From positions 1 to 64,000 of the forward strand of contig NZ_PDWT01000003.1 of assembly GCF_010093345.1 (NCBI RefSeq): 64,000 nucleotides of DNA. The letters are read 5' to 3'. Of this stretch, positions 49,612 to 60,675 are shown piece by piece. The stretch's first letter is position 1. Every line of letters starts with the position of its first letter. The position numbers were made by a program, and so were the translations under genes. Source of the stretch: Pseudoxanthomonas yeongjuensis. Lineage in GTDB: Bacteria > Pseudomonadota > Gammaproteobacteria > Xanthomonadales > Xanthomonadaceae. The notes below the pieces were generated by a model, which was given only the letters and a program-made list of their open reading frames with translations, did no database searches and was not told where the DNA came from.

Positions 49612-49617
49612 TATACT
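49612..49617 (+). promoter_or_regulatory. possible -10 box of the PBP1A gene
   Basis: TATACT lies 37 bases before the ATG at 49654. No convincing -35 stands 17 bases upstream, so this is tentative. Confidence 0.35.
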
Positions 49618-49653
49618 CCGCCGCTACGTATTCCGCAATCGGAAAATGACCGG

Positions 49654-52161
49654 ATGTCCCGTTTCCGCCGCCTGCTCCGCTGGGCACTTATCGCCTTCAC
49701 CCTCCTGTTCCTGCTTGGCGCCATCGGTCTGGGCATCCTCTATTACGTGGTCTCCTCGAAACTGCCCGATGTGCAGTCCCTGCGCAACGTCGAACTCCAG
49801 GAACCCCTCTACGTCTATGCCAGCGACGGCCGCCTGATCGGCCTGTTCGGAGAGACCCGGCGCTATCCGGTCGACATCAAGAACGTGCCGCAACCGGTCC
49901 GGCAGGCCTTCATCGCCGCCGAGGACTCCAATTTCCTCAAGCACAACGGCATCGATCCCAAGGGCATCTCGCGGGCGCTGTGGCAGACCGCCACGCTCAA
50001 GGAGGGCCGGGTGGCCGGTGGCAGCACCATTACCCAGCAAGTGGCGCGGCAGTGGTTCCTGAGTTCCGAGTACAGCTACAGCCGCAAGCTGGTCGAGATG
50101 ATGCTCGCGATGAAGATCGAGCGGATGCTGAGCAAGGACGAGATCCTGGAGCTGTATCTCAACAAGAGCTTCTTCGGCAATCGCGCCTATGGCGTGGCGG
50201 CCGCAGCCGAGTACTACTATGGCAAGCCGCTTGACCAGCTGACGCTGGGCGAGACGGCCACCCTGGTCAGCGCGCTCAAATTCCCTTCCAGCGGCAATCC
50301 GATCAGCAACCCGGAGCGCAACCACCAGCGCAGCGTCTATGTCATCCAGCGCATGCTCGAGGACAAGTACATCACCTCCGCGCAGGCGGCCGCGGCCAAG
50401 GCCGAACCGCTGCATGCCAAGCCGCATGAGCGCCCGGTGGAAGTCTATGCGCCCTATGTCGCGGAAATGGTGCGCCAGGAAATGATCGCGCGCTTCGGCG
50501 GCGAGGTCCTGACCAAGGGCTATCACGTCACCACCACCATCGACCCGACGATGCAACTCGCCGCGGACGCGGCGGTGCGCGATGGCTTGCGCCTGTACGA
50601 CCACCGCCATGGCTGGAACGGGACCGAGCGGCATTTCGAAGTCACCGCCGATGCCGATGCCGCCGCCCTCGCCGGCCACCTGGCCGGAATTCCGGTCCAG
50701 AACGGAATGATCCCGACGGTGGTGGCCAGGACCAATGGCGATGGCGGGATCACCGTGGTGTTGGCCGATGGCAGCGAAGTGACCCTGCCGGCATCGGCCA
50801 GTCGCTGGACCGGCAAGAGCCCGGCTTCGCTGTTCAAGCGCGGCGACCTGGCCCGGATCGTGAAGGACGCATCCAAGCCCGACCCCACCAAGCCCGACCA
50901 GCCCGCCCCTGCAGTAGCGGCCACTACCTATCAGATCGACCAGATTCCGCGCGGGCAGGCGGCACTGGTGTCGCTGGACGCCAGCACCGGCGCGGTGAAG
51001 GCGATCATTGGCGGCTACAGCTTCGCCGGCAACAAGTTCAACCGCGCCACCCAGGCGCGGCGCCAGCCCGGCTCCAGCTTCAAGCCGTTCGTGTACGCGG
51101 CCGCGTTCGAACACGGCTTCAACCCCGCCTCGATCGTGCTGGACGCGCCGGTGGTGTTCCGTGACCGCCGCGGACACATGTGGCGCCCCCAGAACGATGG
51201 CGGCGGTTTCCGCGGCCCGATGCGGCTGCGCGAAGCGCTGGTGCAATCGCGCAACCTGGTTTCGGTGCGCCTGCTGGACAGCATCGGCGTGGACTTCGCG
51301 CGCAAGTACATCAGCCAGTTCGGCTTCAACGAGGCCGAGTTGCCGCCCAACCTGTCGATGTCGCTGGGCACGGCCTCGCTGACGCCGCTGTCCATGGCCC
51401 GTGGCTACTCGGTGCTCGCCAATGGCGGCTCGTTGATCACGCCTTGGTTCATCGATGAAGTGAAGGATCGCGAAGGCAACCTCATCTTCAAGGAAAAACC
51501 GGCCATCGCCTGCCGTACCTGCGGCCAGCGCGGAGGCAGTGCGGCTCCCGCAAGCAGCGTGGTCGATGGTTTCGATTTCGGTCCCGCCAATGACGGCAAA
51601 CCCAAGCCGCCCGAAGCCACTGCGCCGAAGAAGCCGGCCGAGGAGCCGAAGGCGGTCGATCCCGGCATGGTCGTCGCTCCGCGCGCCGTCGACGAACGTA
51701 TCGCCTATCAACTGGTGTCGATGATGCGCGATGTGGTGCAACGGGGCACCGGCACCGCGGCCAAGGTATTGAACCGCGAGGACGTGGGCGGCAAGACCGG
51801 CTCGACCAACGACCATCGCGATGCCTGGTTCGGCGGTTTCGGCGGCGCCTACGCCACCGTGGTCTGGGTCGGCCGCGACGATTTCCGCAGCCTCGGTTAC
51901 CGCGAATACGGCGGCAAGGCGGCGCTGCCGATCTGGATCGAGTTCATGCGCCAAGCATTGAAGGACCAGCCGATCGCGCAGAACGATCCGCCGGATGGCA
52001 TGGTCAAGGTTTACGTCGGCGCGGGCGGCAACCTGATGACCGAGGGCTCGGGCGGCATCGTCGAATACGTGAAGACCGAAGACCTGGAGCGCATGCAGAG
52101 CTACACCGACTACAGCACCCAGGACGAGGCCGCAGACGAGGCGGCGTTCGATATCTTCTGA
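49654..52161 (+). CDS. mrcA: penicillin-binding protein 1A
   Basis: Bifunctional peptidoglycan synthase of the inner membrane. 835 residues: a membrane anchor (about 8-32), a GT51 glycosyltransferase with catalytic Glu90 ([14 protein letters not shown]) and [12 protein letters not shown], an OB-like insert (about 300-430), and a transpeptidase with SSFK (474-477) and KTGS (714-717). The ATG at 49654 ([14 protein letters not shown]) is chosen because the earlier one would add 39 non-conserved residues over the promoter. Divergence from pilM is also seen in Pseudomonas. Confidence 0.95.
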   Translation: MSRFRRLLRWALIAFTLLFLLGAIGLGILYYVVSSKLPDVQSLRNVELQEPLYVYASDGRLIGLFGETRRYPVDIKNVPQPVRQAFIAAEDSNFLKHNGIDPKGISRALWQTATLKEGRVAGGSTITQQVARQWFLSSEYSYSRKLVEMMLAMKIERMLSKDEILELYLNKSFFGNRAYGVAAAAEYYYGKPLDQLTLGETATLVSALKFPSSGNPISNPERNHQRSVYVIQRMLEDKYITSAQAAAAKAEPLHAKPHERPVEVYAPYVAEMVRQEMIARFGGEVLTKGYHVTTTIDPTMQLAADAAVRDGLRLYDHRHGWNGTERHFEVTADADAAALAGHLAGIPVQNGMIPTVVARTNGDGGITVVLADGSEVTLPASASRWTGKSPASLFKRGDLARIVKDASKPDPTKPDQPAPAVAATTYQIDQIPRGQAALVSLDASTGAVKAIIGGYSFAGNKFNRATQARRQPGSSFKPFVYAAAFEHGFNPASIVLDAPVVFRDRRGHMWRPQNDGGGFRGPMRLREALVQSRNLVSVRLLDSIGVDFARKYISQFGFNEAELPPNLSMSLGTASLTPLSMARGYSVLANGGSLITPWFIDEVKDREGNLIFKEKPAIACRTCGQRGGSAAPASSVVDGFDFGPANDGKPKPPEATAPKKPAEEPKAVDPGMVVAPRAVDERIAYQLVSMMRDVVQRGTGTAAKVLNREDVGGKTGSTNDHRDAWFGGFGGAYATVVWVGRDDFRSLGYREYGGKAALPIWIEFMRQALKDQPIAQNDPPDGMVKVYVGAGGNLMTEGSGGIVEYVKTEDLERMQSYTDYSTQDEAADEAAFDIF

Positions 52162-52166
52162 TTCCC

Positions 52167-52238
52167 GTAGGAGCGGGCCTTGCCCGCGATGCTTTCGATA
52201 ATTGAATCAAGAGCATCGCGGGCAAGGCCCGCTCCTAC
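52167..52238. repeat. REP-type inverted pair, family D
   Basis: gtaggagcgggccttgcccg ... cgggcaaggcccgctcctac, 6 bases after the PBP1A stop. Confidence 0.9.
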
Positions 52239-52300
52239 AATCCTCGCATCGATCGGGTACAGTCTCTTCGTCTCTTCAGGTTTCGACGCGGAGGCTTCCC

Positions 52301-52951
52301 ATGCACCACGCCCGCCAACATGCCGAAACCCGCGCCCGCGAACGCCGCCACCGCCTGGCGCATGAAGCCGCGAGGCTGATGGCCGAAGGCGGTTTCCGCG
52401 ATTACCACCAGGCGAAACTGAAAGCCGCCGAGCGTCTCGGCTTCCACGACGATGCCTCGCTGCCGCGCAATCGCGAGATCGAGCAGGCGTTGCGCGAGTA
52501 CCAGCGCCTGTTCGCCGGCGAATCCCAGCTCCAGGCCGTGCATTCGCGCCGCCAGGCGGCGGTTCGGGCACTGGAATTCCTGGCCGGTTTTTCACCGCGA
52601 CTGGTCGGGCCCGTGCTCGACGGTACCGCCGACGCCAATTCGCCGGTGCTCCTGCAACTGCACACCGACGATGCCGATGCGGTGGCGCGCTTTCTGGAAG
52701 AGCATCGCATCCCGGCCGACGCCCGCACCCGGCATGTCAGGCTGGATCGCAAACGCGATGGCGACTTCCCGGTGTGGTTGTTCAGCGCGGAGGAACTGAC
52801 CTTCGATCTGACCGTGCTGCCGCTGGACGCATTGCGCCAGGCGCCGCTGTCCGGGGTCGACGAGAAACCCTTGAAACGGGCCTCACTCGCCAACCTGCAG
52901 CAACTCATCGCGGACGAGGAAATAAGCGCGTACCAATCCGAGGCGCGCTGA
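52301..52951 (+). CDS. conserved hypothetical protein
   Basis: 216 residues, soluble, rich in Arg, Ala and His. The start MHHARQHAETRARERRHRLA is helical and basic. A middle block reads FSPRLVGPVLDGTADANSPV, followed by LLQLHTDDADAVARFLEEHRIP, which faintly recalls a nucleotidyltransferase-like pattern; I cannot name the family. The ATG at 52301 has a perfect GGAGG at proper distance, so translation is likely. Convergent with gltA. Confidence 0.75.
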   Translation: MHHARQHAETRARERRHRLAHEAARLMAEGGFRDYHQAKLKAAERLGFHDDASLPRNREIEQALREYQRLFAGESQLQAVHSRRQAAVRALEFLAGFSPRLVGPVLDGTADANSPVLLQLHTDDADAVARFLEEHRIPADARTRHVRLDRKRDGDFPVWLFSAEELTFDLTVLPLDALRQAPLSGVDEKPLKRASLANLQQLIADEEISAYQSEAR

Positions 52952-52974
52952 ACGGCTTCCACGCCACCACGAAA

Positions 52975-52997
52975 AACGCCCCGCGATGCGGGGCGTT
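52975..52997 (-). terminator. Rho-independent terminator of gltA
   Basis: aacgccccgc/gcggggcgtt, a perfect 10-bp stem with a 3-base loop; the minus strand continues TTTTTCG. It may also end transcripts of the convergent gene at 52301. Confidence 0.85.
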
Positions 52998-53021
52998 CCT
53001 GTTTCGCAGCGATGCCGCCGG

Positions 53022-54311
53022 TCAGCGCTTGTCGATGCCCTGGTAATCGCGTTCGGCGTAACCGGTGTAGATCTGGCGCGGGCGGCCGATCTTGGCTTCG
53101 GGATCGACCTGTTGCTCCAGCCAGTGGGCGACCCAGCCGGCGGTGCGGGCGATGGCGAACATCACCGTGAACATCTCGGTGGGGATGTTGAGCGCCTTGT
53201 AGATGATGCCGGAATAGAAATCGACGTTCGGGTACAGCTTGCGTTCGACGAAGTACTCGTCCTTCAACGCGGCCTGCTCGAGTTTAAGCGCGACTTCCAG
53301 CATCGGGTCGTTGACCCCCAGCTCGCCCAGTACCTCATGGGTCATCTCGCGGATGATCTTGGCGCGCGGGTCGAAGTTCTTGTACACGCGGTGGCCGAAG
53401 CCCATCAGGCGGAAGTTGTCGTTCTTGTCCTTGGCCCGCAGCACCGCCTTCTCGACGTTCTTCGCATCGCCGATCTCGGCCAGCTGCTTCAGCACCGCCT
53501 CGTTGGCGCCGCCGTGCGCCGGGCCCCACAGCGCGGCGATGCCGGCGGCGACCGAAGCGTATGGATTGGCGCCGGTGGAACCGACCAGGCGGACCGTCGA
53601 GGTCGAGGCGTTCTGCTCGTGGTCGGCGTGTAGGATGAACAGCAGGTCCAGGGCGCGGCGCACCACCGGGTTCAACTCCAGCGGCTCGCTCGGCACCTCG
53701 AACATCATGTGCAGGAAACGATCGACGTATTCGAGGTTGTTGCGCGGATAGCGCACCGGCCAGCCGATCGAATAACGGTAGGCGGCGGCGGCGATCGTCG
53801 GCACCTTGGCGATCAGGCGGATCGCGGCCAGGCGGCGCTGCTCCGGATCGTTGAGGTCCAGGGTGTCGTGGTAGAACGCGGACAGCGAAGCGACCGAGGC
53901 GCACAGCATGGCCATCGGATGCGCATCGTGGTTGAAGCCGCCCAGGAAGTTCTTCAACGACTCATGCATCATCGTGTGATGGGTGACTTCATGGTCGAAT
54001 GCGGCGAACTCGGACTGCGTGGGCAGTTCGCCGTTCATCAGCAGGTAGGCCACTTCGAGGAAGCTGGACTGCTTGGCCAGTTGCTCGATCGGGTAGCCGC
54101 GATACAGCAGCACGCCGGCATCGCCGTCGATATAGGTGACGGCGGACTTGCAGGCCGCGGTCGCGGTGAAGCCCGAATCGTAGGTGAAAAGGCCGGTTTC
54201 CTTGGTCAACTTGGAAATGTCGACGCAATCGTTGCCGAGCGTGGGTTTGATTACCGGCATGACCACCGACTTGTCGCCGGCGGCCAGCGTGACCTGGTCG
54301 AGTTCTGACAC
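53022..54311 (-). CDS. gltA: citrate synthase (type II, hexameric)
   Basis: First step of the TCA cycle: acetyl-CoA plus oxaloacetate to citrate. 429 residues with catalytic His266 ([10 protein letters not shown]), His307 ([10 protein letters not shown]) and Asp364 (PNVDFYSG), each two positions after its E. coli counterpart. It starts with GTG at 54311, with AAGGAG seven or eight bases upstream. Monocistronic. Confidence 0.96.
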   Translation of the reverse strand: MSELDQVTLAAGDKSVVMPVIKPTLGNDCVDISKLTKETGLFTYDSGFTATAACKSAVTYIDGDAGVLLYRGYPIEQLAKQSSFLEVAYLLMNGELPTQSEFAAFDHEVTHHTMMHESLKNFLGGFNHDAHPMAMLCASVASLSAFYHDTLDLNDPEQRRLAAIRLIAKVPTIAAAAYRYSIGWPVRYPRNNLEYVDRFLHMMFEVPSEPLELNPVVRRALDLLFILHADHEQNASTSTVRLVGSTGANPYASVAAGIAALWGPAHGGANEAVLKQLAEIGDAKNVEKAVLRAKDKNDNFRLMGFGHRVYKNFDPRAKIIREMTHEVLGELGVNDPMLEVALKLEQAALKDEYFVERKLYPNVDFYSGIIYKALNIPTEMFTVMFAIARTAGWVAHWLEQQVDPEAKIGRPRQIYTGYAERDYQGIDKR

Positions 54312-54398
54312 AGTTGCGCTCCTTCGTGGGGATGCACCGCCTGCCCATGGCCGACGATGCGTAACGGGAGTCCACGACTTGAGCCATGGATAACCCGT

Positions 54399-54404
54399 AT
54401 TATC
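54399..54404 (-). promoter_or_regulatory. extended -10 promoter of gltA
   Basis: On the minus strand TGCGATAAT carries the TGn extension directly before GATAAT. It lies about 90 bases upstream of the gltA GTG; no clear -35. Confidence 0.45.
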
Positions 54405-54495
54405 GCATACGCGTTTTGGAGCCGTCGCTCGAAAGAACGTGGCTTCAGACCAAAGGATGAGGGGGAAATCGGCGCCGGTGAAGGCGCCAATAAAA

Positions 54496-54518
54496 ACGGC
54501 CGCGCCAGGCGCAGCCGT
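54496..54518 (-). terminator. Rho-independent terminator of rpmE2
   Basis: acggccgcgcc/ggcgcagccgt, a near-perfect GC stem followed on the minus strand by TTTTTATT, 26 bases after the rpmE2 stop. Confidence 0.8.
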
Positions 54519-54543
54519 CGGGTATCGCGGGCACCGCAGCGGA

Positions 54544-54789
54544 TTACTTCTGCTGGTAGCGCTTCTGGAACTTGTCGATGCGGCCGCCGGTGTCCATGAC
54601 CTTGTGCTGGCCCGTGTAGAACGGGTGCGAGGCCGAGGAGATATCCAGCTTGATCAACGGATATTCATTGCCGTCTTCCCACTTCACCGTCTCCTTGGAG
54701 GACAGGGTGGAGCGGCTCAGGATCTTGAATTCGGAAGTGACGTCCTGGAAAACGACGTCGCGGTATTCGGGATGGATGTCGGCCTTCAT
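54544..54789 (-). CDS. rpmE2: 50S ribosomal protein bL31, type B
   Basis: 81 residues beginning [17 protein letters not shown], with [27 protein letters not shown]. It contains no cysteine, so it is the zinc-free (C-minus) form. Where both L31 types exist, this one is usually made under zinc limitation; no Zur-like site was recognised here. The ATG at 54789 is the family start. Confidence 0.95.
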   Translation of the reverse strand: MKADIHPEYRDVVFQDVTSEFKILSRSTLSSKETVKWEDGNEYPLIKLDISSASHPFYTGQHKVMDTGGRIDKFQKRYQQK

Positions 54790-54862
54790 GGCGGCACCAG
54801 ATATCTTGGGAAGTGAAGAGCGGCATTTTAGCCTGCACCGCCGGCCCAACGCAAGCCGCCAG

Positions 54863-55807
54863 TCAGGTGGCCGCCAGGGCGGCCCGGATCAGGCCCTCGA
54901 AACGGGCCTGGTCGTAGCGCATCAGCAGGGTGGCGTTGTCCGGCCTGCCCTCCTGCCGGTTCCAGTCGACCACGGTGGCGCCGCGGGTCAGGGTGCCGGC
55001 CATTTCGACCGCGACCGGGCGCTCCAGCAGCTCAAGTGCGCCTTCCGGTTGCAGGGCGTAGGCCATGGCCAGGGCATCGGCCGAATGCCAGTGGTCGCCA
55101 CGGCGATCGGCCGACCAGTGGCGGGTCTGCAGCGAGATCCGCTCGTAGAAGCGGGCGCGGGGCGAGTCCGCCTGCAGCCACTGCTCGGCTTCGACGTGCA
55201 GGAACCCATGGGCGATCACCGCCTCCCAATCGGCCAGGTCGATGTGCGGGAAGGCCAGGAACACGATGTGCGCCGCTTCCGGGTCGAAGGCGATGTTGAA
55301 TTCCGCCGCCGCGGTGATGTTGCCGTGCGCGCTGACCGCGCCGCCCATGACCACGAAGCGCTTGATCCGCTGCGGCAGGGTGGGATCGAGCTTCAGCGCC
55401 AGGGCGATGTTGGTCAGCGGGCCAAGCGCGACCAGCAGCAGCTCACCGGCGTGTTCGTGCGATAGGCGCAGGATCGCGAGTGCGGCGTGTTCCGTTTCCG
55501 CGGTGCGCGACGCCGGCGTGTATCCGATATCGCCGAAACCATCGCGTCCATGCACATAGGCGGCATCGGCCGCCGGATGCAACAGCGGATCGGCGCAACC
55601 GGCGTAGATCGGCACGTCTTCGCGCCCCGCGACCTCGCACAATTTGAGCGCGTTGCGCACGGTGTGTTCCAGACCGACGTTGCCGGCGGCGATGGTCAGG
55701 CCGACCAGCTGGTGGCCGGGGTCGCTGAAGGCCATCAGCAACGCCAGGGCGTCGTCCACGCCGGGATCGGTGTCGATCAGCAGGGGGATTTTCTTCGTCA
55801 TCGTCAT
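54863..55807 (-). CDS. inosine-uridine preferring nucleoside hydrolase family protein
   Basis: Hydrolyses ribonucleosides to base and ribose. 314 residues with the calcium/active-site signature [15 protein letters not shown] (Asp12, Asp14, Asp18, Asp19), [21 protein letters not shown] and the C-terminal HSADALAM. Purine or pyrimidine preference cannot be told. The ATG at 55807 has GGAG five bases upstream; an ATG two codons later is possible. Confidence 0.92.
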   Translation of the reverse strand: MTMTKKIPLLIDTDPGVDDALALLMAFSDPGHQLVGLTIAAGNVGLEHTVRNALKLCEVAGREDVPIYAGCADPLLHPAADAAYVHGRDGFGDIGYTPASRTAETEHAALAILRLSHEHAGELLLVALGPLTNIALALKLDPTLPQRIKRFVVMGGAVSAHGNITAAAEFNIAFDPEAAHIVFLAFPHIDLADWEAVIAHGFLHVEAEQWLQADSPRARFYERISLQTRHWSADRRGDHWHSADALAMAYALQPEGALELLERPVAVEMAGTLTRGATVVDWNRQEGRPDNATLLMRYDQARFEGLIRAALAAT

Positions 55808-55860
55808 CTTGCTCCGTGCAAACCCAAGCTCCGCACTATGGACTGTCGTCACCCGGTTTT

Positions 55861-55927
55861 GTAGAGCCGAGCTTGCTCGGCTGCTTTTGATTCCGCACCA
55901 GGAGCAGCCGAGCAAGCTCGGCTCTAC
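55861..55927. repeat. REP-type inverted pair, family E
   Basis: gtagagccgagcttgctcgg ... ccgagcaagctcggctctac. Intergenic relative of the element inside valS. Lies between recG and the nucleoside hydrolase gene, ending 5 bases before the recG stop. Confidence 0.9.
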
Positions 55928-55932
55928 AATCG

Positions 55933-58038
55933 CTATGCGCTGGCATACCGTGCGGCCCCACCCACCCAGCGCGCGATGATGCGGTCGGCGATGTCGGGCG
56001 AATCGGCCAGCAACCGGTCCGCCAGTTCGCGCACCTGCGGCAGCAGACCGGCATCGCGCGCCAGGTCGGCGACACGGAATGCGGCCAGTCCGGTCTGGCG
56101 AGTACCGAGCAATTCGCCGGGGCCGCGCAATTCCAGGTCCTTCTCCGCGATGACGAAGCCATCGCTGGTTTCGCGCATGGTCGCCAAACGCTGTCGGGCC
56201 ATCTGCGACAACGGCGGCTGGTACAGCAGCACGCAATTCGAGGCCGCAGCCCCGCGCCCTACCCGTCCGCGCAACTGATGCAGTTGCGCCAGGCCCAAAC
56301 GCTCCGCGTTCTCCACGATCATCAGCGAGGCGTTGGGCACATCGACGCCGACCTCTATCACCGTCGTGGCCACCAGCAGATCGATCTCGCCCGCCTTGAA
56401 AGTACGCATGGTCGACTGTTTGACCGCGGAGGCCATGCGCCCATGAACCAGGCCGATGCGCAATTCGGGCAACTGCGCCGATAGTGATTCGAACGTCCCC
56501 TGCGCCGCCTGCGCCACCACGTCATCGCTGTCGTCGATCAGGGTGCAGACCCAATACGCCTGCCGGCCTTCGGCGCAGGCGGCGCGGATGCGTTCCACCA
56601 GTTCGGGCCGGCGCTCGCCGCTCAGCGCGATCGTCTGCACCGGCGTGCGTCCCGGCGGCAACTCATCGATCGCTGAAACATCCAGATCGGCATAGGCGGC
56701 CATCGCCAGCGTGCGTGGAATCGGCGTGGCGGTCATGATCAATTGATGCGGAACCGATTGGCCCGATGCGCCCTTGTCGCGCAGGGCCAGGCGCTGGTGC
56801 ACGCCGAAGCGGTGCTGCTCGTCGATGATGGCCAGGGCCAGGTCGTGGAAGACCACCGCTTCCTGCATCAGCGCATGGGTCCCGACCACCACCTGCGCCG
56901 CGCCCGAAGCGATTTCCGCCAGCACTTCGCCGCGCGCCTTGCCGGTGACCTTGCCGGCCAGCCAGGCGACGCGGATACCGAGCGGTTCCAGCCACTGCCG
57001 CAGGTTGGCGAGATGCTGTTCGGCCAGAAGTTCGGTCGGGGCCGCCAGCGCCGCCTGTTTGCCGGCCTCCACCGCCAGCATCGCCGCCAGCGCCGCAACC
57101 ACGGTCTTGCCGCTGCCGACGTCGCCCTGGACCAGGCGCATCATCGGCGACGGCTGCGCCAGGTCGGTGCGGATCTGCGCGAACACGCGTTGCTGGGCGC
57201 CGGTCAACGAGAACGGCAAGGCGGATTGCAGTCGCGCGGCCAGCTTGCCCTTGCCGGCGAGTACCGGCGCGCGATGCCGCTGCAAGGCGATGCGTTGCCG
57301 GCGCAGGCTGAGGTTGTGGGCCAGCAATTCCTCCAGGGCCAGGCGCCGCTGGGCCGGGTGCGTGCCGGTCGCGAGCGCTGCAAGATCCGCATCGCGCGCG
57401 GGCCGGTGCATGCCGAGCAAGGCCTGGCGCAGCGACGGCAGGTGCAGGCCGCGCAGCATCTCCGTCGGCAGCAGTTCCAGCGCGGCATCCCCGGGCAGAC
57501 GATCCAGCGCCTGTCCGATCAGCTTGCGCATCGAGGCCGGACCGATACCCTCGACCGTGGGATAGACCGGGTCCAGCTCGTCGCCCAGCGAACCCGCATC
57601 GGCGTCGCCCAGCACCCGGTAGCTGGGATGCACGATCTCCAGACCGTTTTGTCCCGGCTTCGGCGTGCCGTAGCAACGGATCAGCGCGCCCGGCGCGAAT
57701 TGCGCCACCTGCGCGGCGCGGAAGTGGAAGAAGCGCAATACCAGCGTCGCCTGCGAAGCGTCGCCGATCGCCACCCGCAGCACCGGCCGGTAACGGAAGC
57801 CGCGTTCCACCGCCTCCACCCGGCCTTCCACCTGCGCCGGCACGCCGGGCCGCAAATCGCGGATCGGCGTGAGCCGCGTGCGGTCCTCGTAACGCAGCGG
57901 CAGATGCAGCCACAGGTCCTGCAAGGTCAGCAGCCCGCGCGCCGCGAGTTTTTCCGCGACGCGCGGGCCCACGCCGGCGAGCTGCCCGGCGATGGGCTGG
58001 TTGAAAACGGATTCTTCGCTGCGTGGCGCGGACGACAT
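55933..58038 (-). CDS. recG: ATP-dependent DNA helicase RecG
   Basis: Branch-migrating helicase that remodels stalled forks and Holliday junctions. 701 residues: an N-terminal wedge/OB domain (about 50-165), Walker A GDVGSGKT (305-312), DEQH box (406-409), ATPIPRTL motif and the helicase C domain (GRVGRG), ending with the RecG C-terminal region. ATG at 58038. Confidence 0.96.
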   Translation of the reverse strand: MSSAPRSEESVFNQPIAGQLAGVGPRVAEKLAARGLLTLQDLWLHLPLRYEDRTRLTPIRDLRPGVPAQVEGRVEAVERGFRYRPVLRVAIGDASQATLVLRFFHFRAAQVAQFAPGALIRCYGTPKPGQNGLEIVHPSYRVLGDADAGSLGDELDPVYPTVEGIGPASMRKLIGQALDRLPGDAALELLPTEMLRGLHLPSLRQALLGMHRPARDADLAALATGTHPAQRRLALEELLAHNLSLRRQRIALQRHRAPVLAGKGKLAARLQSALPFSLTGAQQRVFAQIRTDLAQPSPMMRLVQGDVGSGKTVVAALAAMLAVEAGKQAALAAPTELLAEQHLANLRQWLEPLGIRVAWLAGKVTGKARGEVLAEIASGAAQVVVGTHALMQEAVVFHDLALAIIDEQHRFGVHQRLALRDKGASGQSVPHQLIMTATPIPRTLAMAAYADLDVSAIDELPPGRTPVQTIALSGERRPELVERIRAACAEGRQAYWVCTLIDDSDDVVAQAAQGTFESLSAQLPELRIGLVHGRMASAVKQSTMRTFKAGEIDLLVATTVIEVGVDVPNASLMIVENAERLGLAQLHQLRGRVGRGAAASNCVLLYQPPLSQMARQRLATMRETSDGFVIAEKDLELRGPGELLGTRQTGLAAFRVADLARDAGLLPQVRELADRLLADSPDIADRIIARWVGGAARYASA

Positions 58039-58097
58039 CCGTCTAGGATGCCGACCGCCCCGGCTTATTGCCAGTCAGGATTTGCCGCGAGCGCGGA

Positions 58098-60560
58098 TCA
58101 GAACTTCACCCCGACTTCCATGCCGTAGGTGCGAGGCTCGCTGACCACCGCGCCTACCGTGCCGAACGCCTCGCGGCCGTATACGTTCAACTGGCCGACG
58201 TACTGGTTGTCGAACACATTGTTCCCATACACCGCCCAGGTCCAATGACCGTTGGCCGCGGACCAGCCCAGGCGCAGGTCGGTACGGTTCTGCGACTCTC
58301 CCGTCGAGAAATTGGGAAGGCTGGTGCAATCGCCAGAATCGCGGTTGAAGTCGTTGCTGCGACAGGCGCCACGATAGGCGTGGCGCAGGGCCAGGCGCAG
58401 GTCGCCGGCATCGCCAAGGCTCCAGGTGTAATGGCCGCCCAGCGCCGCCGACCATGACGGCTCGCCGGTGGCCTGGCCGTTGAGGTCGAGCAACCCCGCG
58501 TTGGTGTTGACGCTGTAGTTCTTGTACTTGGAATTGATGTATTCGGCATTGAAGTCGATGCCGAAGGCATTGCTGATCTGCCAACGCAGGTCGAAATCCA
58601 CGCCGTAGGCTTCCACGTCGCCGGTATCCACCACGAACCGCGGAATGGTGGTGGTGTTGTCCAGCCGGATCGACTGGCGGTTGTCGTAGCGATAGGAGAA
58701 CACCGAGGCGTTGTAGGCCAGCCGCGCTTCCGGCAGGGAATGCTTGATGCCTACTTCGGCATTCCACACGTTTTCGTTGTCGAATTCGCTGCCGATCTGC
58801 AGGGCGTTGTAACCGCCGGCCTTGTAGCCCTTGGCCAGCGAAGCGAAGCCCATCAGGTTGTCGCTGAAGTGGTAGTCCGCGACCAGGCGCGGGCTCCAGT
58901 CGCTCCAGGACCGGTTGGCACGGTTGGTCAGCCCCTTGTTGATCATCGCGGGCGGATCGATGAAGGCCAGGTCGAAGACGAAGGACTCCCTCGGCACTCC
59001 GGCCAAGGCAAAGACACCCATGGCCTCCAGCGCATCGAGCGTGGCATCGAGCGTGGGCGCGTTGCGGATGTCGTTGAACCAGCTGAAATCCTTCTCGTCC
59101 CGCGTATAGCGCAGGCCGAAGGTCAGGTTGAGCTTGTCGTTGACATGCCAGATCACATCGCCGAAACCCGCGTACGATTTTGTCTTCAGCGTGTTGTAGA
59201 ACTGCTCGTTCCAGGCATGGTCCATCAGCGTCAGCGGAATGCCGAAGGAGCCCAGCACCTGCGAGAAATATCCGAACAGGGTGCCATCCGGCGTCGGCGC
59301 CAGGCCCAGGTTGGACACCGCCGTATCCACCGCCGTGGTGGTGGTGTTGATTTCGCTGGTCTGGCTGGCTTCCTCTTCGTAATAGCTCGCCCCCGCCACC
59401 CAATCCAGCCGATCGGTGGCGCCGCTGAACTTGAATTCCTGGTACCTGGTTTCGTTGGACTCGCTGTTGGTGGAATCAAGATAGAGGTTGGGCCGGTTGG
59501 TGCCATCCTCCTCGACCCGGTTGAGCGCATCGAACTGACGCCAGGCGGTGGTGGAAGTCAGATGCCCCCATTCGAAGCCGTGGTCGACGATCAGGGTCAC
59601 GCCATCGAAGGTGCGCCACTCGGCGCTGGCATTGGTGTCGTTGAAAGTATCGATGTCGCGCGGATCGAGATAGGTCAGCGGATCGGCGGGCGCGACCGGC
59701 AGCCCGGGGGCCGGAGGCAATGGAACGATGCCCGTGGTGGGCCGCCCGCGCTGGTCCAGGCTTTCATGGTCCCAGCTCAGCAACGCGGTGGTGTTGTCGG
59801 TGATGCCGAGCTGCAAGGCGGCACGGGTGGCCCAGACATTGTCGCCGCCCAGGTCTTGCCCGGTTTCCCCATCTTCCACCCAACCGTCGCTATGGTTGAG
59901 CAGGCCGTTGAGGCGCAAGGCCGCGCGATCGTTGAGCGGGATATTGGTCATCGCCTCCAGGTACTGTTTGCCGTAGTTGCCCAGCCGCAACTTGGCCGCG
60001 GCTTCCATTTCGTTGCTGGGTTTTTTGGTGATCACAGATACCGCGCCCGCCGCCGTGTTGCGGCCGAACAGGGTGCCCTGCGGACCCTTCAGCACCTCGA
60101 TGCGTTCCACGTCGGTCAGCGGCAGCAATATGCCGCCGCTGCGCCCGGTGTAGACGCCATCGATGAATACGCCCACGGCCGGATCGGTGCCGATGCCGAA
60201 GTCGTCGGTGCTGATGCCGCGCAGCGCGATCGAAGGTTGCGTGGGCTGCACGCTGTTGATCTGCAGGCCGGGGACGAAACTGTCCAGGTCGCCGAGGTCT
60301 TCCGCCGCCACGTCCTGGATGATCTGATCGTTCAGCACCTGCAGCGCGATCGGCACGTCCTGCAATTCCTGTTCGCGACTCTGCGCCGTGACCAGGATGC
60401 GGTCCAGCGTGGTGGCCTCGGTGTCCGCTGGCGGCGTCGGTCCGGCCGGCGCGGCCCCTGCCTGCTGCGCCCATGCCGTCCCCGCCGACGCCGCCAGCAG
60501 GCAACCGCCAAACAAGGCGCGCCGCATTCCCACTACCAGACCACGTTGGATCAGTTTCAT
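58098..60560 (-). CDS. TonB-dependent outer-membrane receptor
   Basis: 820 residues: a signal peptide (cleavage near AWAQ), a TonB box-like DRILVTAQSRE (about 53-63), a plug domain (VPIALQVLNDQIIQDVAAED ... PQGTLFGRNTAAGAVSVITK) and a 22-strand-type barrel ending in aromatic Phe (MEVGVKF). The start ATG at 60560 follows GGGAGAG. The substrate is not evident. It lies 115 bases downstream of the di-heme cytochrome gene on the same strand, so it may be part of that locus or have its own promoter. Confidence 0.93.
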   Translation of the reverse strand: MKLIQRGLVVGMRRALFGGCLLAASAGTAWAQQAGAAPAGPTPPADTEATTLDRILVTAQSREQELQDVPIALQVLNDQIIQDVAAEDLGDLDSFVPGLQINSVQPTQPSIALRGISTDDFGIGTDPAVGVFIDGVYTGRSGGILLPLTDVERIEVLKGPQGTLFGRNTAAGAVSVITKKPSNEMEAAAKLRLGNYGKQYLEAMTNIPLNDRAALRLNGLLNHSDGWVEDGETGQDLGGDNVWATRAALQLGITDNTTALLSWDHESLDQRGRPTTGIVPLPPAPGLPVAPADPLTYLDPRDIDTFNDTNASAEWRTFDGVTLIVDHGFEWGHLTSTTAWRQFDALNRVEEDGTNRPNLYLDSTNSESNETRYQEFKFSGATDRLDWVAGASYYEEEASQTSEINTTTTAVDTAVSNLGLAPTPDGTLFGYFSQVLGSFGIPLTLMDHAWNEQFYNTLKTKSYAGFGDVIWHVNDKLNLTFGLRYTRDEKDFSWFNDIRNAPTLDATLDALEAMGVFALAGVPRESFVFDLAFIDPPAMINKGLTNRANRSWSDWSPRLVADYHFSDNLMGFASLAKGYKAGGYNALQIGSEFDNENVWNAEVGIKHSLPEARLAYNASVFSYRYDNRQSIRLDNTTTIPRFVVDTGDVEAYGVDFDLRWQISNAFGIDFNAEYINSKYKNYSVNTNAGLLDLNGQATGEPSWSAALGGHYTWSLGDAGDLRLALRHAYRGACRSNDFNRDSGDCTSLPNFSTGESQNRTDLRLGWSAANGHWTWAVYGNNVFDNQYVGQLNVYGREAFGTVGAVVSEPRTYGMEVGVKF

Positions 60561-60675
60561 AGTTCTCTCCCGTTGAACCCTGGTGCGGCACGCCATTGCG
60601 GTCGCGCCGTCATGTTTTCCCCAAAACCGGCTGGCCGAGGCCCGCCATTCCCAAGCCTGTCATTCCCGAGTGTGT

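Noticed and set aside
49624-51954. Minus-strand frame of 776 codons opposite the PBP1A gene
   Set aside because: PBP1A carries all catalytic motifs in the plus frame; the other frame has no recognisable domain.
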